Below, piece by piece: positions 24,945 to 33,242 of a stretch of 50,050 nucleotides of DNA. The stretch spans positions 1-50,050 of the forward strand of contig CAZQVE010000007.1 in NCBI GenBank assembly GCA_964596695.1, given 5' to 3'. A program made the translations under genes and the position numbers. The notes beneath the pieces are model-generated. The model worked only from the letters and a program-made list of their open reading frames with translations, did not search any database and was not told the DNA's origin. Numbering within the stretch: position 1 is the stretch's first letter; every line of letters starts with the position of its first letter. The stretch comes from UBA2112 sp964596695 (GTDB taxonomy: Bacteria; Patescibacteriota; Saccharimonadia; Saccharimonadales; Saccharimonadaceae).

Positions 24945-26636
24945 ATGCCGGGTGATATATTCGCGCAGTTGTCGGTGGTTATTGTCGTTTCAGCGGCGAT
25001 TGCTTTTACGATGAGGCTCCTGAAACAGCCTTTGATTATCGGCTATATACTGACGGGTATTCTTATCGGTCCCGGCTTACTGAATCTGGTTAGCGACACT
25101 CGGGCATTTGACGCCTTCAGCCAGATAGGTATTGCCCTGCTACTCTTTATTATCGGTCTGGAGCTGAGCGTAACGGTCATACGCAAGCTTGGCAAGCCGG
25201 TGTTTCTCACGGCCGCGGCGCTGCTCTTTACCATCGGTACGATAGGCTTCCTGGTGGGGAGTGCATTCCATTTTACCCTTGTTGAATCTCTCATGATTGG
25301 CCTAGCGATGTTCTTTAGCAGTACGATTATCATCGCGAAGATCTTGAGTGACAAAAAGGAGATAACGCGTCTCAATGGACAGATTGCGATTGGCGTCATC
25401 CTGCTTGATGACATAGTAGCGACGTTTGCCTTGCTGTTCGTTGCCGCAGGGTCTAAAGGTTCGCTGGACGCCGTGGATATCGGTTTTCTGATTTTGAAGG
25501 GATTATTCGTTACCGGAATACTGGCACTTCTGTCACTCCATGTACTGCCGCGGGTCACTAAGTCCGTCGCCAAGTCGCAAGAGCTACTGTTTCTCTTTGC
25601 CTTGGCCTGGGGTTTTGGGGTCGCGACGATAGTCAACTACATCGGCTTTTCAATCGAGATCGGCGCGTTGTTCGCCGGTGTTGCCCTGGCGCATTTGCCG
25701 TATGCTAATCAAATAATCGCCAGACTCAAACCGCTTCGTGACTTTTTCGTGATCCTGTTCTTTATCAGTCTGGGTGAACATATGGAACTCGATAGTTTGA
25801 CGACGGCTATTATACCCGCACTGGCGTTGTCACTTGTCGTGCTTATTATCAAGCCATTGGCGGTCATGCTGTCGTTGGGAATATTGGGGTACACGCGCCG
25901 CACGAGCTTCAAGACTGGCATCAACCTATCGCAAATCAGTGAATTTTCGATTATTCTGATTGTTTTAGCGGAGACGAACGGTCTCGTGAGCGGCCAGCTA
26001 GCGGCGGTCATCACATTGGTTGCGCTGATTACGATTACGGTATCGGCGTACTTTATGCAGTATGACAATGCTATCTACCGGCACTTGGAGCATCGCCTCG
26101 TGCTCTTTGAGCGTGCAAGCGCAGCAGATACTAATCATGGAGCAAAGAAAAGCTACCCACTTGTCCTCGTTGGCTACAATAACGGCGGCCACCAATACCT
26201 GAAAACATTTCGCTCGCTCAAGAAACGGTTCGTGGTGGTGGACTATGACCCGGAAGTAATCGAGGAGCTGGAGCGAGCGAACATCAATTACTTTTATGGA
26301 GACGCGACCGACCCCGAGCTTTTGACCGAGCTGAATATTGAGTCTATCAAGTTACTCGTCAATACGGTGGGCGACCACGAACTGAACGTTTCACTGACTA
26401 AATACGTCCGTCGCCGTAATGATCGGGCTGTTATTGTTTGCTATTCGTCTAACTACGGTGACGCGGCAGAGCTGTATAAGCTTGGTGCCAGTTACGTTAT
26501 GTTACCGCACTTCATCGGATCGGAACGGTTGAGTTCGTTTATCGCGACACATGGCATCAATCACGAGGAGTTTGATCACTACCGCGAGAAGCATATGCTC
26601 AAGATCGGTCATGCAGCACTGCGACATCACTCATAA
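24945..26636 (+). CDS. Kef/CPA2-type monovalent cation:proton antiporter with RCK domain
   Basis: The 563-residue protein has a CPA2 transporter domain of about 12 helices (1-375) and a cytosolic TrkA-N/RCK domain (about 400-520). The membrane part includes the GYILTGILIGPGLL opening and the ELSVTVIRKL and FFSSTIIIAKI segments typical of the family. The RCK Rossmann loop reads VGYNNGGHQYL, looser than GxGxxG, with an acidic VVDYDPE after strand 2. It probably exchanges K+ or Na+ for H+ under nucleotide control. It stands alone between fusA and a hydrolase gene. Confidence 0.9.
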   Translation: MPGDIFAQLSVVIVVSAAIAFTMRLLKQPLIIGYILTGILIGPGLLNLVSDTRAFDAFSQIGIALLLFIIGLELSVTVIRKLGKPVFLTAAALLFTIGTIGFLVGSAFHFTLVESLMIGLAMFFSSTIIIAKILSDKKEITRLNGQIAIGVILLDDIVATFALLFVAAGSKGSLDAVDIGFLILKGLFVTGILALLSLHVLPRVTKSVAKSQELLFLFALAWGFGVATIVNYIGFSIEIGALFAGVALAHLPYANQIIARLKPLRDFFVILFFISLGEHMELDSLTTAIIPALALSLVVLIIKPLAVMLSLGILGYTRRTSFKTGINLSQISEFSIILIVLAETNGLVSGQLAAVITLVALITITVSAYFMQYDNAIYRHLEHRLVLFERASAADTNHGAKKSYPLVLVGYNNGGHQYLKTFRSLKKRFVVVDYDPEVIEELERANINYFYGDATDPELLTELNIESIKLLVNTVGDHELNVSLTKYVRRRNDRAVIVCYSSNYGDAAELYKLGASYVMLPHFIGSERLSSFIATHGINHEEFDHYREKHMLKIGHAALRHHS

Positions 26637-26732
26637 GCAGTTGCATTTTGCTAGAAAAGGGAGTATACAGGAATCGGAACAGCTTTCCTCTCGATAATCG
26701 TCCTCATGCGGTTCTAAAGGAGTTCGTCCATC

Positions 26733-27749
26733 GTGAACCACGAAATTATCAATACAGTAGAACGTGTAGTAAAAACAGGCACCCTCATCTTGGGTGCCTG
26801 TGCTGTTGCAGAGACACAAGCAACATTACATGACCGCAAAAAAGGACGGAGTGACAAGGCGGAGGTTATTAGTAATATTCGACCAGGAGATTATGCGACA
26901 TTTACCGTGCCCGGCTACAATGCCGAAGGTCACATACTTGGCAAGAACCTCGATAGGCATTTCGAACATATGGGCACGACCCACTATGCGGTTCATCCGG
27001 AAAAGGGTTTTTCGCTGGACTCAATTCGTGAGGAGTGGCTGAAAGCGCGAAAATTAGACGGTCACAGGCCAGCACGTATCTATGCGCTATCAATGGGCGG
27101 CCTACTTGTCTCGAAGCTCTTTTCGGATTCGGGATTCCGTGATGAATTTGGTCCTGTGGACAGAGTGGTTCTCGATAGCGCATTATCCGGCAAGAACGAC
27201 CTCAGTACCAGTGAGAAGTTAGCGATGGGTCTCGCGACGATTCTTCCTGTCACGTATTCAACGAACAATCTCTACCATTTGATATCGGCAGGGAGGCGTA
27301 TGGGTAAGATCGATCATGCGCCGGAAGTGCTTAGGGAAGAGGTTCGAGAGCGGTTGGGGGCGGCGGCCATGATTCACTTTAGCGCAGGCCGAGATCAGAT
27401 ATTATTCATGCGGCACAATAATGTCGCCGATATTGATTTGCATGAGTTCGGTACTGAGATTCCCAACGGCATAACATATATCGCTTCCCCGAAAGACTTG
27501 ACGGTTAACACCGACCACTCGGTACACGTGTATAGCCAGTCACTGGAGAGGGACGTGGAATATCGTATTGATACACTCAGGAAACTGACGTCTGCCCATG
27601 CTGGTGGCCCCGAGCGACCGCAGGGTGCTATCGACGCGCTGCTTAACCAACACCCGGAGAGATACCGTATTAATACCATTCGTTACCTGTCGCCAGGACT
27701 TGACTCCGGGCTGGATACCAACTCTGGTTTGCTCCCTTTGGCGCAGTGA
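26733..27749 (+). CDS. Alpha/beta-hydrolase-like protein
   Basis: The 338-residue protein shows FTVPGYNAEGHILGKNL (oxyanion region) and a nucleophile elbow ALSMGG with Ser120. A late DHSVHVY segment could hold the catalytic His, and an Asp lies among several candidates in the last third. The substrate is unknown. The GTG start at 26733 is used because AAAGGAG lies about 11 nt upstream and no in-frame ATG is near. A perfect 9-bp inverted repeat lies within codons 15-23. It is upstream of tuf on the same strand but separated by the tuf promoter. Confidence 0.75.
   Translation: MNHEIINTVERVVKTGTLILGACAVAETQATLHDRKKGRSDKAEVISNIRPGDYATFTVPGYNAEGHILGKNLDRHFEHMGTTHYAVHPEKGFSLDSIREEWLKARKLDGHRPARIYALSMGGLLVSKLFSDSGFRDEFGPVDRVVLDSALSGKNDLSTSEKLAMGLATILPVTYSTNNLYHLISAGRRMGKIDHAPEVLREEVRERLGAAAMIHFSAGRDQILFMRHNNVADIDLHEFGTEIPNGITYIASPKDLTVNTDHSVHVYSQSLERDVEYRIDTLRKLTSAHAGGPERPQGAIDALLNQHPERYRINTIRYLSPGLDSGLDTNSGLLPLAQ
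26776..26800 (+). repeat. Inverted repeat inside the start of the hydrolase gene
   Basis: CAGGCACCC and GGGTGCCTG flank a 7-nt loop about 43 nt after the GTG start. In mRNA this would be a stable hairpin near the initiating ribosome. No T-run follows, so it is not a plain terminator. Confidence 0.7.
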
Positions 27750-27758
27750 TCGAAACTC

Positions 27759-27787
27759 TTTACTTAACTGGTAAAAACCTGTACAAT
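27759..27787 (+). promoter_or_regulatory. Promoter of tuf (TTTACT-N17-TACAAT)
   Basis: TTTACT (27759-27764), 17-bp spacer and TACAAT (27782-27787) precede a leader of about 95 nt, which ends in the ribosome site AGGAG before tuf. Confidence 0.75.
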
Positions 27788-27886
27788 TATCTTCATACGC
27801 CGCAAAGTCTGTATTAGAATTGTGCCTTATCAAGGCTAATCAGGATTTGCGCGATAATTATAATAATAATCAGGAGAATCACCTAA

Positions 27887-29071
<1,185 letters not shown>

Positions 29072-29087
29072 TCTGGCATACTCACCC

Positions 29088-29117
29088 AAAAAGAGCTGTA
29101 ACACTACAGCTCTTTTT
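29088..29117 (+). terminator. Terminator of tuf
   Basis: AAAAAGAGCTGTA and TACAGCTCTTTTT form a perfect 13-bp stem with an ACAC loop; it ends in Ts in both directions. Confidence 0.93.
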
Positions 29118-29134
29118 GATTTGCAAATGTAAAA

Positions 29135-29200
29135 CCCCGCGCCAGTTTATATCGCGATGCAGCCTAGTTATGGGCTGCATGCATGGAACTTGACGCGGGG
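29135..29200 (-). terminator. Structured terminator A of the small-gene island
   Basis: On the minus strand CCCCGCG pairs with CGCGGGG, the stem extends to AGTT/AACT, and an inner hairpin ATGCAGCC/GGCTGCAT follows. It is followed by TTTTAC. It lies downstream of the unknown gene ending at 29284 and matches the outer-stem style of the other island terminators. Confidence 0.75.
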
Positions 29201-29283
29201 CTAGCCCACTGCACTACAGAGCTGGGCGAAACCGTCCAGGTTCACCTCAACCAGCAGATGAGAGACAAAGACAAGTCGATGAC

Positions 29284-29622
29284 TCAGATGAGCGGGGGGT
29301 TAAACCATATAGAAATCAGAAAGCCTCTCAAGTCAGGCCGATATTTAATCTCGACTCGATGCGCTTTGGGATGAGTCTCACGGATCTCAACGAGGACTCG
29401 GCTCTGAGCTGCTGCATCGTGCACTGCATCCCAGAGGGGTATCTCGCGAGCTGGGAGCAGACCGCACACCTTCTCGATAGGGTGATCGTCCTGTTCAAGG
29501 GCAGACTGGACGCTCTCGCTGACTATCTTCATGATGCTATGCATGTGCACTTCCACCTCGGTAGTGCCCCAAGAAGTAGCCGCAGCACGATTTGACCGGT
29601 TTCCTTTTCGCGTACTTCCCAT
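29284..29622 (-). CDS. Unknown small basic protein in the tuf-rpsJ island
   Basis: The 112-residue protein has a basic N-terminus (MGSTRKGNRSNR), a helical middle and a C-terminal strand-rich region (VEIKYRPDLRGFLISIWF). I do not recognise it. AAGGAG precedes the ATG with about 5-nt spacing, and a TATAAT-like box lies upstream on the minus strand. A dedicated structured terminator follows. It is one of several monocistronic small genes of the same layout. No signal or membrane segment is visible. Confidence 0.65.
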   Translation of the reverse strand: MGSTRKGNRSNRAAATSWGTTEVEVHMHSIMKIVSESVQSALEQDDHPIEKVCGLLPAREIPLWDAVHDAAAQSRVLVEIRETHPKAHRVEIKYRPDLRGFLISIWFNPPLI

Positions 29623-29685
29623 TACGCTCCTTATAACGTGTTGTTGGGACTAATATAATTATATAATGCTTTCATGGCATGCGAA

Positions 29686-29757
29686 ACCCCCCGCACCGGT
29701 TCACATCGCACCGGTGTCTGATTACAGACAGCTTGCGTGCAATTGGTACGGGGTGGT
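29686..29757 (-). terminator. Structured terminator B of the small-gene island
   Basis: On the minus strand ACCACCCCGTACC pairs with GGTGCGGGGGGT with one bulged A, enclosing further hairpins including GTCTG TAAT CAGAC, then TTTCGC. It is placed just after the ACP-like gene. Confidence 0.65.
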
Positions 29758-29786
29758 AGTCTACCAGGTCGCGATATCGACATTGC

Positions 29787-30057
29787 TCAATGGGCGGTAC
29801 GCGCTTGAATTAGCCGGATGAGGTCTCCGATGCTTTCTGCACGAACCAATTTGTCTCCAGAGAGGTTGACACCATAGGTGTCCTCCAGATCGGTGACCAA
29901 GTCAAAGCTGATCTAATGACGTGAGATAGAGGTCGTCGACCAAACGAGTCTCTGCTGTCAACTGATCGGCCGAAATGATCCAAAGATGACCAAGCTTCCG
30001 TCTGATCACTTCGAGGATGCTCTCGTCGGTGAGATTCTGGCAAACTTGTTGTGACAT
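29787..30057 (-). CDS. Acyl-carrier-protein-like gene interrupted by CTTTGAC (+1 frameshift)
   Basis: From the ATG at 30057 the minus strand reads 51 codons ending TSLDQL and then TGA. Shifting +1 at CTT-TGA-C (29907-29901) continues as DLVTDLEDTYGVNLSGDKL to a stop at 29787. The joined 89-residue chain has the ACP layout: helix 1, TRLVDDLYL, a putative phosphopantetheine Ser47 (TSLDQL, where most ACPs have DSL), and an acidic helix 2. The heptamer is the same CUUUGAC at which RF2 (prfB) mRNA is frameshifted in E. coli, but the upstream Shine-Dalgarno-like AGGGGG of prfB is absent. It could be programmed frameshifting, a recent one-base pseudogene, or a sequencing error in the T run. The ribosome site is weak (GGGAAAG). 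Confidence 0.6.
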
Positions 30058-30124
30058 GTGCTTCTACTTTCCCTAGAGTAGTAACTAGACTACTATGCTA
30101 TACCATGTTTTCGCAAAATGCGAA

Positions 30125-30174
30125 AACCCGCCAGACCACGGAGGCCCGGCGGGCTTCGACGTGGTTGGCGGGTT
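30125..30174 (-). terminator. Rod-like terminator C of the small-gene island
   Basis: Outer AACCCGCC/GGCGGGTT, middle GACCACG/CGTGGTT and a small GCCC/GGGC tip form one long rod. On the minus strand it starts at the stop codon of the gene at 30173 and ends in TTTTCGC. It is a near-copy of the element at 30708. Confidence 0.8.
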
Positions 30175-30640
30175 AGGTGAGCGCTGGCGAGAAATGTACC
30201 CTCATGAAATGAGTTTGGTGTACATTGCTCGGGCCAGAGGCGAACCAGTCAAGCGTGATAGCCGAAACCCTGTCCTCATGTGACTGGAGCCTCTTGACGA
30301 GAAACTCCTCGACATCATGGGATACCTTCTCCCTGTTATCCTCGCTGTTCATATAAGCACGATGACAATCCTTGCGCTTAAAGACGAACGCTCTCCAGGT
30401 CTCATAATCACGAAGATCACGAATTCGGCCGTTGTAGTCTGAACTAAATACAACAACCGCGAAAGGGACGGGTCCCTTCAGAAGCTGGCGCTCTACATCT
30501 TTTTGCAGACGACGGGAAAGATACGGTATGTGTGGCTCCAGCATGTCGATTCGCCGCTCGACTTCCGCTTGGACCGCCTGGTATCTCAATGCCTCCGCTC
30601 GATTCGCCGCTAGGCGCGCTTTGTCAGTGACATATCCCAT
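30173..30640 (-). CDS. Unknown soluble helical protein in the tuf-rpsJ island
   Basis: The 155-residue protein is not recognised. The N-terminal 50 residues look helical (RLAANRAEALRYQAVQAEVE). A strand-containing middle (PFAVVVFSSDYNGRI) is followed by charged helices. There is no signal peptide or membrane segment. AAGGAG precedes the ATG, and a TATAGTATAGTAG motif lies about 45 nt upstream, much like the TATAGCATAGTAG upstream of the ACP-like gene. The stop codon touches terminator C. It is single-gene, minus strand, like its neighbours. Confidence 0.68.
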   Translation of the reverse strand: MGYVTDKARLAANRAEALRYQAVQAEVERRIDMLEPHIPYLSRRLQKDVERQLLKGPVPFAVVVFSSDYNGRIRDLRDYETWRAFVFKRKDCHRAYMNSEDNREKVSHDVEEFLVKRLQSHEDRVSAITLDWFASGPSNVHQTHFMRVHFSPALT

Positions 30641-30707
30641 GATTAGGTACTCCTTCGACGGGTGGTTGGGATTATTGCTACTATACTATATTTTATTGCA
30701 AAGCGAA

Positions 30708-30758
30708 AACCCGCCAGACCACGGAGGCCTGGCGGGCCTACGACATGGTCGGCGGGTA
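30708..30758 (-). terminator. Rod-like terminator D of the small-gene island
   Basis: AACCCGCCAGACCACGGAGG is identical to the start of element C. The 3' side differs at a few positions that mostly keep pairing (for example GGCCTGGCGGGCC). It follows the lipoprotein gene on the minus strand. Confidence 0.8.
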
Positions 30759-30762
30759 ATGA

Positions 30763-31029
30763 CTAGATGCATTCCTTGGCGTTTGCGACGGTTGCAATCG
30801 GAGAAGACTCTCGAAAACCACCAGTGTGCATATACACCATAGTTGTCCCGTCACACCTCTTTATGGTTGTTTCCTTTTCCCACACCCAGACCCAATCAAC
30901 CTTGGGGTCGGTATTTCCCTTATGTACTGATTGGGCGGGCGTCGATGGAGCGGATTCGTCGGTTGCGCAACCGACAAGCAGTATGCAGCAGGTTAGCGTA
31001 CAAATAACTGCGGCAATCTTTGTGAACAC
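30763..31029 (-). CDS. Small lipoprotein, unknown function
   Basis: The 88-residue protein starts at a GTG (31029) with AGGAG 6 nt upstream; the longer ORF has no ribosome site. A lipoprotein signal peptide ends in the lipobox LVGC with the lipid-attachment Cys21, followed by ATDESAPS. The mature part is polar, with Trp-rich VDWVWVWEKETT and two further cysteines. It is probably anchored on the outer face of the membrane. It has its own terminator D; the divergent rpsJ promoter lies behind it. Confidence 0.75.
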   Translation of the reverse strand: MFTKIAAVICTLTCCILLVGCATDESAPSTPAQSVHKGNTDPKVDWVWVWEKETTIKRCDGTTMVYMHTGGFRESSPIATVANAKECI

Positions 31030-31080
31030 GGGTACTCCTAATCTTAGTAGGTCAATCCACGATAACATCTGTCTATAGCC

Positions 31081-31109
31081 TTGTCCATAGCGCCATAACA
31101 TGCTATAAA
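31081..31109 (+). promoter_or_regulatory. Promoter of rpsJ (TTGTCC-N17-TATAAA)
   Basis: TTGTCC (31081-31086), 17-bp spacer and extended -10 TGCTATAAA lie about 115 nt before rpsJ. The long leader may hold regulatory structure. Confidence 0.7.
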
Positions 31110-31193
31110 TAACTCTGTATTAATTAATCATACCGAGAACTTGTCTGTGAGTGAGCCAAGAGACACGAAACCAGTCAAGGTTACGGTATAGCC

Positions 31194-31209
31194 AGAGCCC
31201 CTGGGCTCT
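31194..31209 (+). promoter_or_regulatory. Hairpin in the rpsJ leader next to the ribosome site
   Basis: AGAGCCC CT GGGCTCT is a perfect 7-bp inverted repeat ending two bases before GAAGGAG. The predicted loop is only two bases, so the effective stem is shorter. It could gate access to the rpsJ ribosome site or mark a ribosomal-protein binding site; this is inference. Confidence 0.4.
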
Positions 31210-31224
31210 AGAAGGAGACATCCT

Positions 31225-31563
31225 ATGTCTGCAGCCGCAGCATCAGAGAAAAAGGCAGAAGGTCTGCGTATTCGCATCCGCCTGAAAGCCTATGACCACA
31301 AGGTTATAGACCAATCTGCAAAACAAATCATCGACACGGCCATTCGTACCGGCGCTACGATTGCCGGCCCAGTGCCGCTCCCGACACGACGCAGTAGCTA
31401 CACTGTCGTGAAGAGCCCGCACGTATACAAGACAGGTGGTGAAACATTCGAGATGCGCGTTCACAAACGCCTCATCGATATCACCAACGCCACACCGAAG
31501 ACTATCGACAGTCTACAAAACCTCAGCTTGCCAGCTGGCGTAGACGCCGAAATCCGAATGTAG
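31225..31563 (+). CDS. rpsJ: 30S ribosomal protein S10
   Basis: The 112-residue S10 of the 30S head (NusE in transcription antitermination) has the family segments RIRLKAYDHKVIDQSAKQI, GPVPLPTRRSSYTV and THKRLID-like MRVHKRLIDI. A GAAGGAG site precedes the ATG by 7 nt. In this genome rpsJ is cut off from rplC by about 1.1 kb holding a membrane gene on the plus strand and a Cys-rich gene on the minus strand. It therefore depends on its own promoter. Confidence 0.97.
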   Translation: MSAAAASEKKAEGLRIRIRLKAYDHKVIDQSAKQIIDTAIRTGATIAGPVPLPTRRSSYTVVKSPHVYKTGGETFEMRVHKRLIDITNATPKTIDSLQNLSLPAGVDAEIRM

Positions 31564-31683
31564 TCGAAAACACCGCAAGGCGCACTACTTCTTTAGCTAT
31601 TCCAGTACTCCCTCGCCGTATCCTTTATACGACGCGGTTCATGCTCCGTGACCGCCCCATATTTGTATTCTTGCGGTGCTTTC

Positions 31684-31711
31684 TTGTCTTGCGAATCGCT
31701 TATGGTATGAT
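31684..31711 (+). promoter_or_regulatory. Promoter of the three-helix membrane gene (TTGTCT-N16-TATGAT)
   Basis: TTGTCT and TATGAT spaced 16 bp are followed by only seven bases before the ATG at 31719, another likely leaderless gene. Confidence 0.6.
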
Positions 31712-31718
31712 AGAAAAA

Positions 31719-32048
31719 ATGGCTCAAACACAAACACGAAAAGCACGACACCGAACCTATGCCCGCAATCGTCCGCGACGGCGGACAGTGCAGCACCTGG
31801 CAGAGGGCGATGGCGTTTATTTTCTGAAACTTGTCGTCGTAGTTATACTTGGTACGCTGTGGCTGAAATTCGCCGTTCCTATGAGCTGGAACGGTATACC
31901 CTTCGGAGCATTCCCACTAGGAGCATTAATCGCCCTTGTTGGTATCAAATTGTTCGAGAAAGATCCGTATGATCGAAAAATATGGTTCGCCGTGCTGCTG
32001 GTCGTGATGATTATCAGCTACTTCGTACCCGCAGGTATCGTTGTTTAG
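31719..32048 (+). CDS. Small three-helix membrane protein, unknown
   Basis: The 109-residue protein has a very basic N-terminus (RKARHRTYARNRPRRRTVQH). Three hydrophobic helices follow, about 35-52, 65-82 and 90-108. It is not recognised. The start at 31719 rests on the promoter 7 nt upstream; the ATG 78 nt earlier in frame lies before the promoter. It sits between rpsJ and rplC and ends at a large hairpin shared with the convergent Cys-rich gene. Confidence 0.7.
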   Translation: MAQTQTRKARHRTYARNRPRRRTVQHLAEGDGVYFLKLVVVVILGTLWLKFAVPMSWNGIPFGAFPLGALIALVGIKLFEKDPYDRKIWFAVLLVVMIISYFVPAGIVV

Positions 32049-32058
32049 CAAAAGAAAA

Positions 32059-32117
32059 ACCCGCTGAAACGGTCCGAATTTGTTGCATGGCAACAATTCG
32101 GACCGCTCCCGCGGGGT
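32059..32117. terminator. Bidirectional rod-like terminator E
   Basis: CGGTCCGAAT(T)TGTTGC pairs with GCAACAATTCGGACCG around an ATG loop, inside an outer CCCGC/GCGGG pair. On the minus strand it ends in TTTTTC. It lies between convergent genes and belongs to the same AACCCGC family as elements A-D. Confidence 0.8.
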
Positions 32118-32175
32118 GACTTCCTGTACCTTCTCGCGTTCGAACATCCCCGGAGGGTGGCTAGCCTGTATGAGG

Positions 32176-32391
32176 CTATGCGGATGGTAACAGGTGTTGG
32201 CGCAGGCATAGTCCGCGCGAATCACACGACGCCTGCGTCGGACACGCGACACTCTCCGGACAGATGAAATCGTCTGGCTCCTCGTCGTGGCGTTCGACCT
32301 TGGCGAAGTAATTGGCGCCGCAGCCACCATCTTCGAAACACCATTCCGGCGTTTTACAATGCTCGCTGCATGGGCTAAACGGTTGAGTCAT
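32176..32391 (-). CDS. Cysteine-rich small protein with 6-residue Cys spacing
   Basis: The 71-residue protein has eight cysteines at 8, 12, 18, 24, 44, 50, 56 and 62. Apart from the first, spacing within each cluster is exactly six residues. The residues between are mostly acidic and polar, with two nearby His (11 and 35). No known zinc-ribbon or ferredoxin pattern (CxxC) is present. There is no signal peptide, so a cytosolic metal site is more likely than disulfides; this is inference. AGGAG precedes the ATG by 8 nt and terminator E follows. Confidence 0.65.
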   Translation of the reverse strand: MTQPFSPCSEHCKTPEWCFEDGGCGANYFAKVERHDEEPDDFICPESVACPTQASCDSRGLCLRQHLLPSA

Positions 32392-32493
32392 TTGTCGTAC
32401 TCCTGGTTCGTGTCGAAAGGAACGTTCTGCTGCCTTGAGGCGGGCAGGTGCGGGACTATTCTAGCATATAAATACGCAACAGATAAAAGACCC

Positions 32494-32522
32494 TTGACCT
32501 ACCTCTATCTTTGTGATACATT
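32494..32522 (+). promoter_or_regulatory. Promoter of the rplC-rplO operon (TTGACC-N17-TACATT)
   Basis: TTGACC (32494-32499), 17-bp spacer and TACATT (32517-32522) give a leader of about 100 nt before rplC. It is the only strong promoter I found before the promoter at 40408. Confidence 0.7.
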
Positions 32523-32611
32523 TGATTGGTAACTTATTACGTAATAACAACTCGCTTCCGCGTGAATGAGCAAGTCCTACCACGGATACTACTCGCCACC
32601 GGAGGTTTTAA

Positions 32612-32680
32612 ATGGGAGCAAAGCGCTATGAAAGCACTTCTCGGTACCAAGATTGGTATGACCCAAATCATCGGCGATGA
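32612..32680 (+). CDS. Possible 22-codon leader ORF overlapping the start of rplC
   Basis: An ATG at 32612 with GGAGG seven bases upstream opens a 22-residue frame (MGAKRYESTSRYQDW...). It runs past the rplC ATG in another frame and stops at 32680. The rplC start itself has only GGGAG, inside this short ORF. The ORF could couple or limit rplC translation, or be chance. Confidence 0.25.
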   Translation: MGAKRYESTSRYQDWYDPNHRR

Positions 32681-33242
32681 CGGCGTTGCAACACCTGTGA
32701 CGTTAGTCCAAGCCGGCCCCGTGACCGTGACTCAGGTCAAGTCCGTCGAAAGCGACGGCTACAACGCGGTTCAGGTGGCATTTGGTGAGGGTAAGAACCT
32801 GAGCAAGGCCGTAGCTGGACACACTAAACCAGCTCAAGTGACCCCGAAGCACATTCGGGAATTTCGCGTTGATACGCTTCCCGAAGACCTCAAGGTCGGT
32901 GACAAAATCGATGTCAGCCAGTTCACGCTTGGCGATATCGTCGACGCCACCGGTACCAGCAAGGGTAAGGGCTTCGCGGGAACCGTCAAACGGCACAACT
33001 TTAACACCAGCAAAAAGACACACGGTGGCAATGGTAACGTGCGCAAGCCTGGATCGATCGGATCAATGTATCCGCAAAAGATTTTCAAAGGCAAGCGTAT
33101 GGCAGGCCGTATGGGTCATGATCGTGTGACGGTCAAGAACTTGGAAGTCGCATATGTTGACGCGACGAACAACCTGATTGGTCTCAAGGGCGCTGTTCCT
33201 GGTCCCAACAAGGGGCTAGTAGAAATTGGAGGTAAGGCATAA
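32628..33242 (+). CDS. rplC: 50S ribosomal protein L3
   Basis: The 204-residue L3 is an early assembly protein near the peptidyl-transferase centre. The opening MKALLGTKIGMTQI and the extended loop KTHGGNGNVRKPGSIG (glutamine normally methylated in E. coli is not obvious) are present. The C-terminal VYVDATNNLIGLKGAVPGPN-like block is intact. I chose the ATG at 32628 from family homology; the longer frame to 32526 has no homology. The stop overlaps the rplD ATG (TAATG). Confidence 0.96.
   Translation: MKALLGTKIGMTQIIGDDGVATPVTLVQAGPVTVTQVKSVESDGYNAVQVAFGEGKNLSKAVAGHTKPAQVTPKHIREFRVDTLPEDLKVGDKIDVSQFTLGDIVDATGTSKGKGFAGTVKRHNFNTSKKTHGGNGNVRKPGSIGSMYPQKIFKGKRMAGRMGHDRVTVKNLEVAYVDATNNLIGLKGAVPGPNKGLVEIGGKA

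Noticed and set aside
29901..29904. UGA recoding as an amino acid (as in Gracilibacteria/SR1) to explain the ACP-like stop
   Set aside because: UGA clearly ends clpP, rpsQ, the Tyr-rich gene and others. Reading through UGA also does not restore the ACP sequence; a +1 shift does.
30125..30758. Two near-identical 50-nt units considered as CRISPR-like repeats
   Set aside because: Only two copies, 580 bp apart, each self-complementary with a T-run at a gene end; they are terminators.
31593..31711. Minus-strand open frame ending KDTAREYWNS between rpsJ and the membrane gene
   Set aside because: The composition looks protein-like, but there is no start codon with a ribosome site and it overlaps the promoter of the plus-strand gene. 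It could be the tail of a lost gene; too weak to list.
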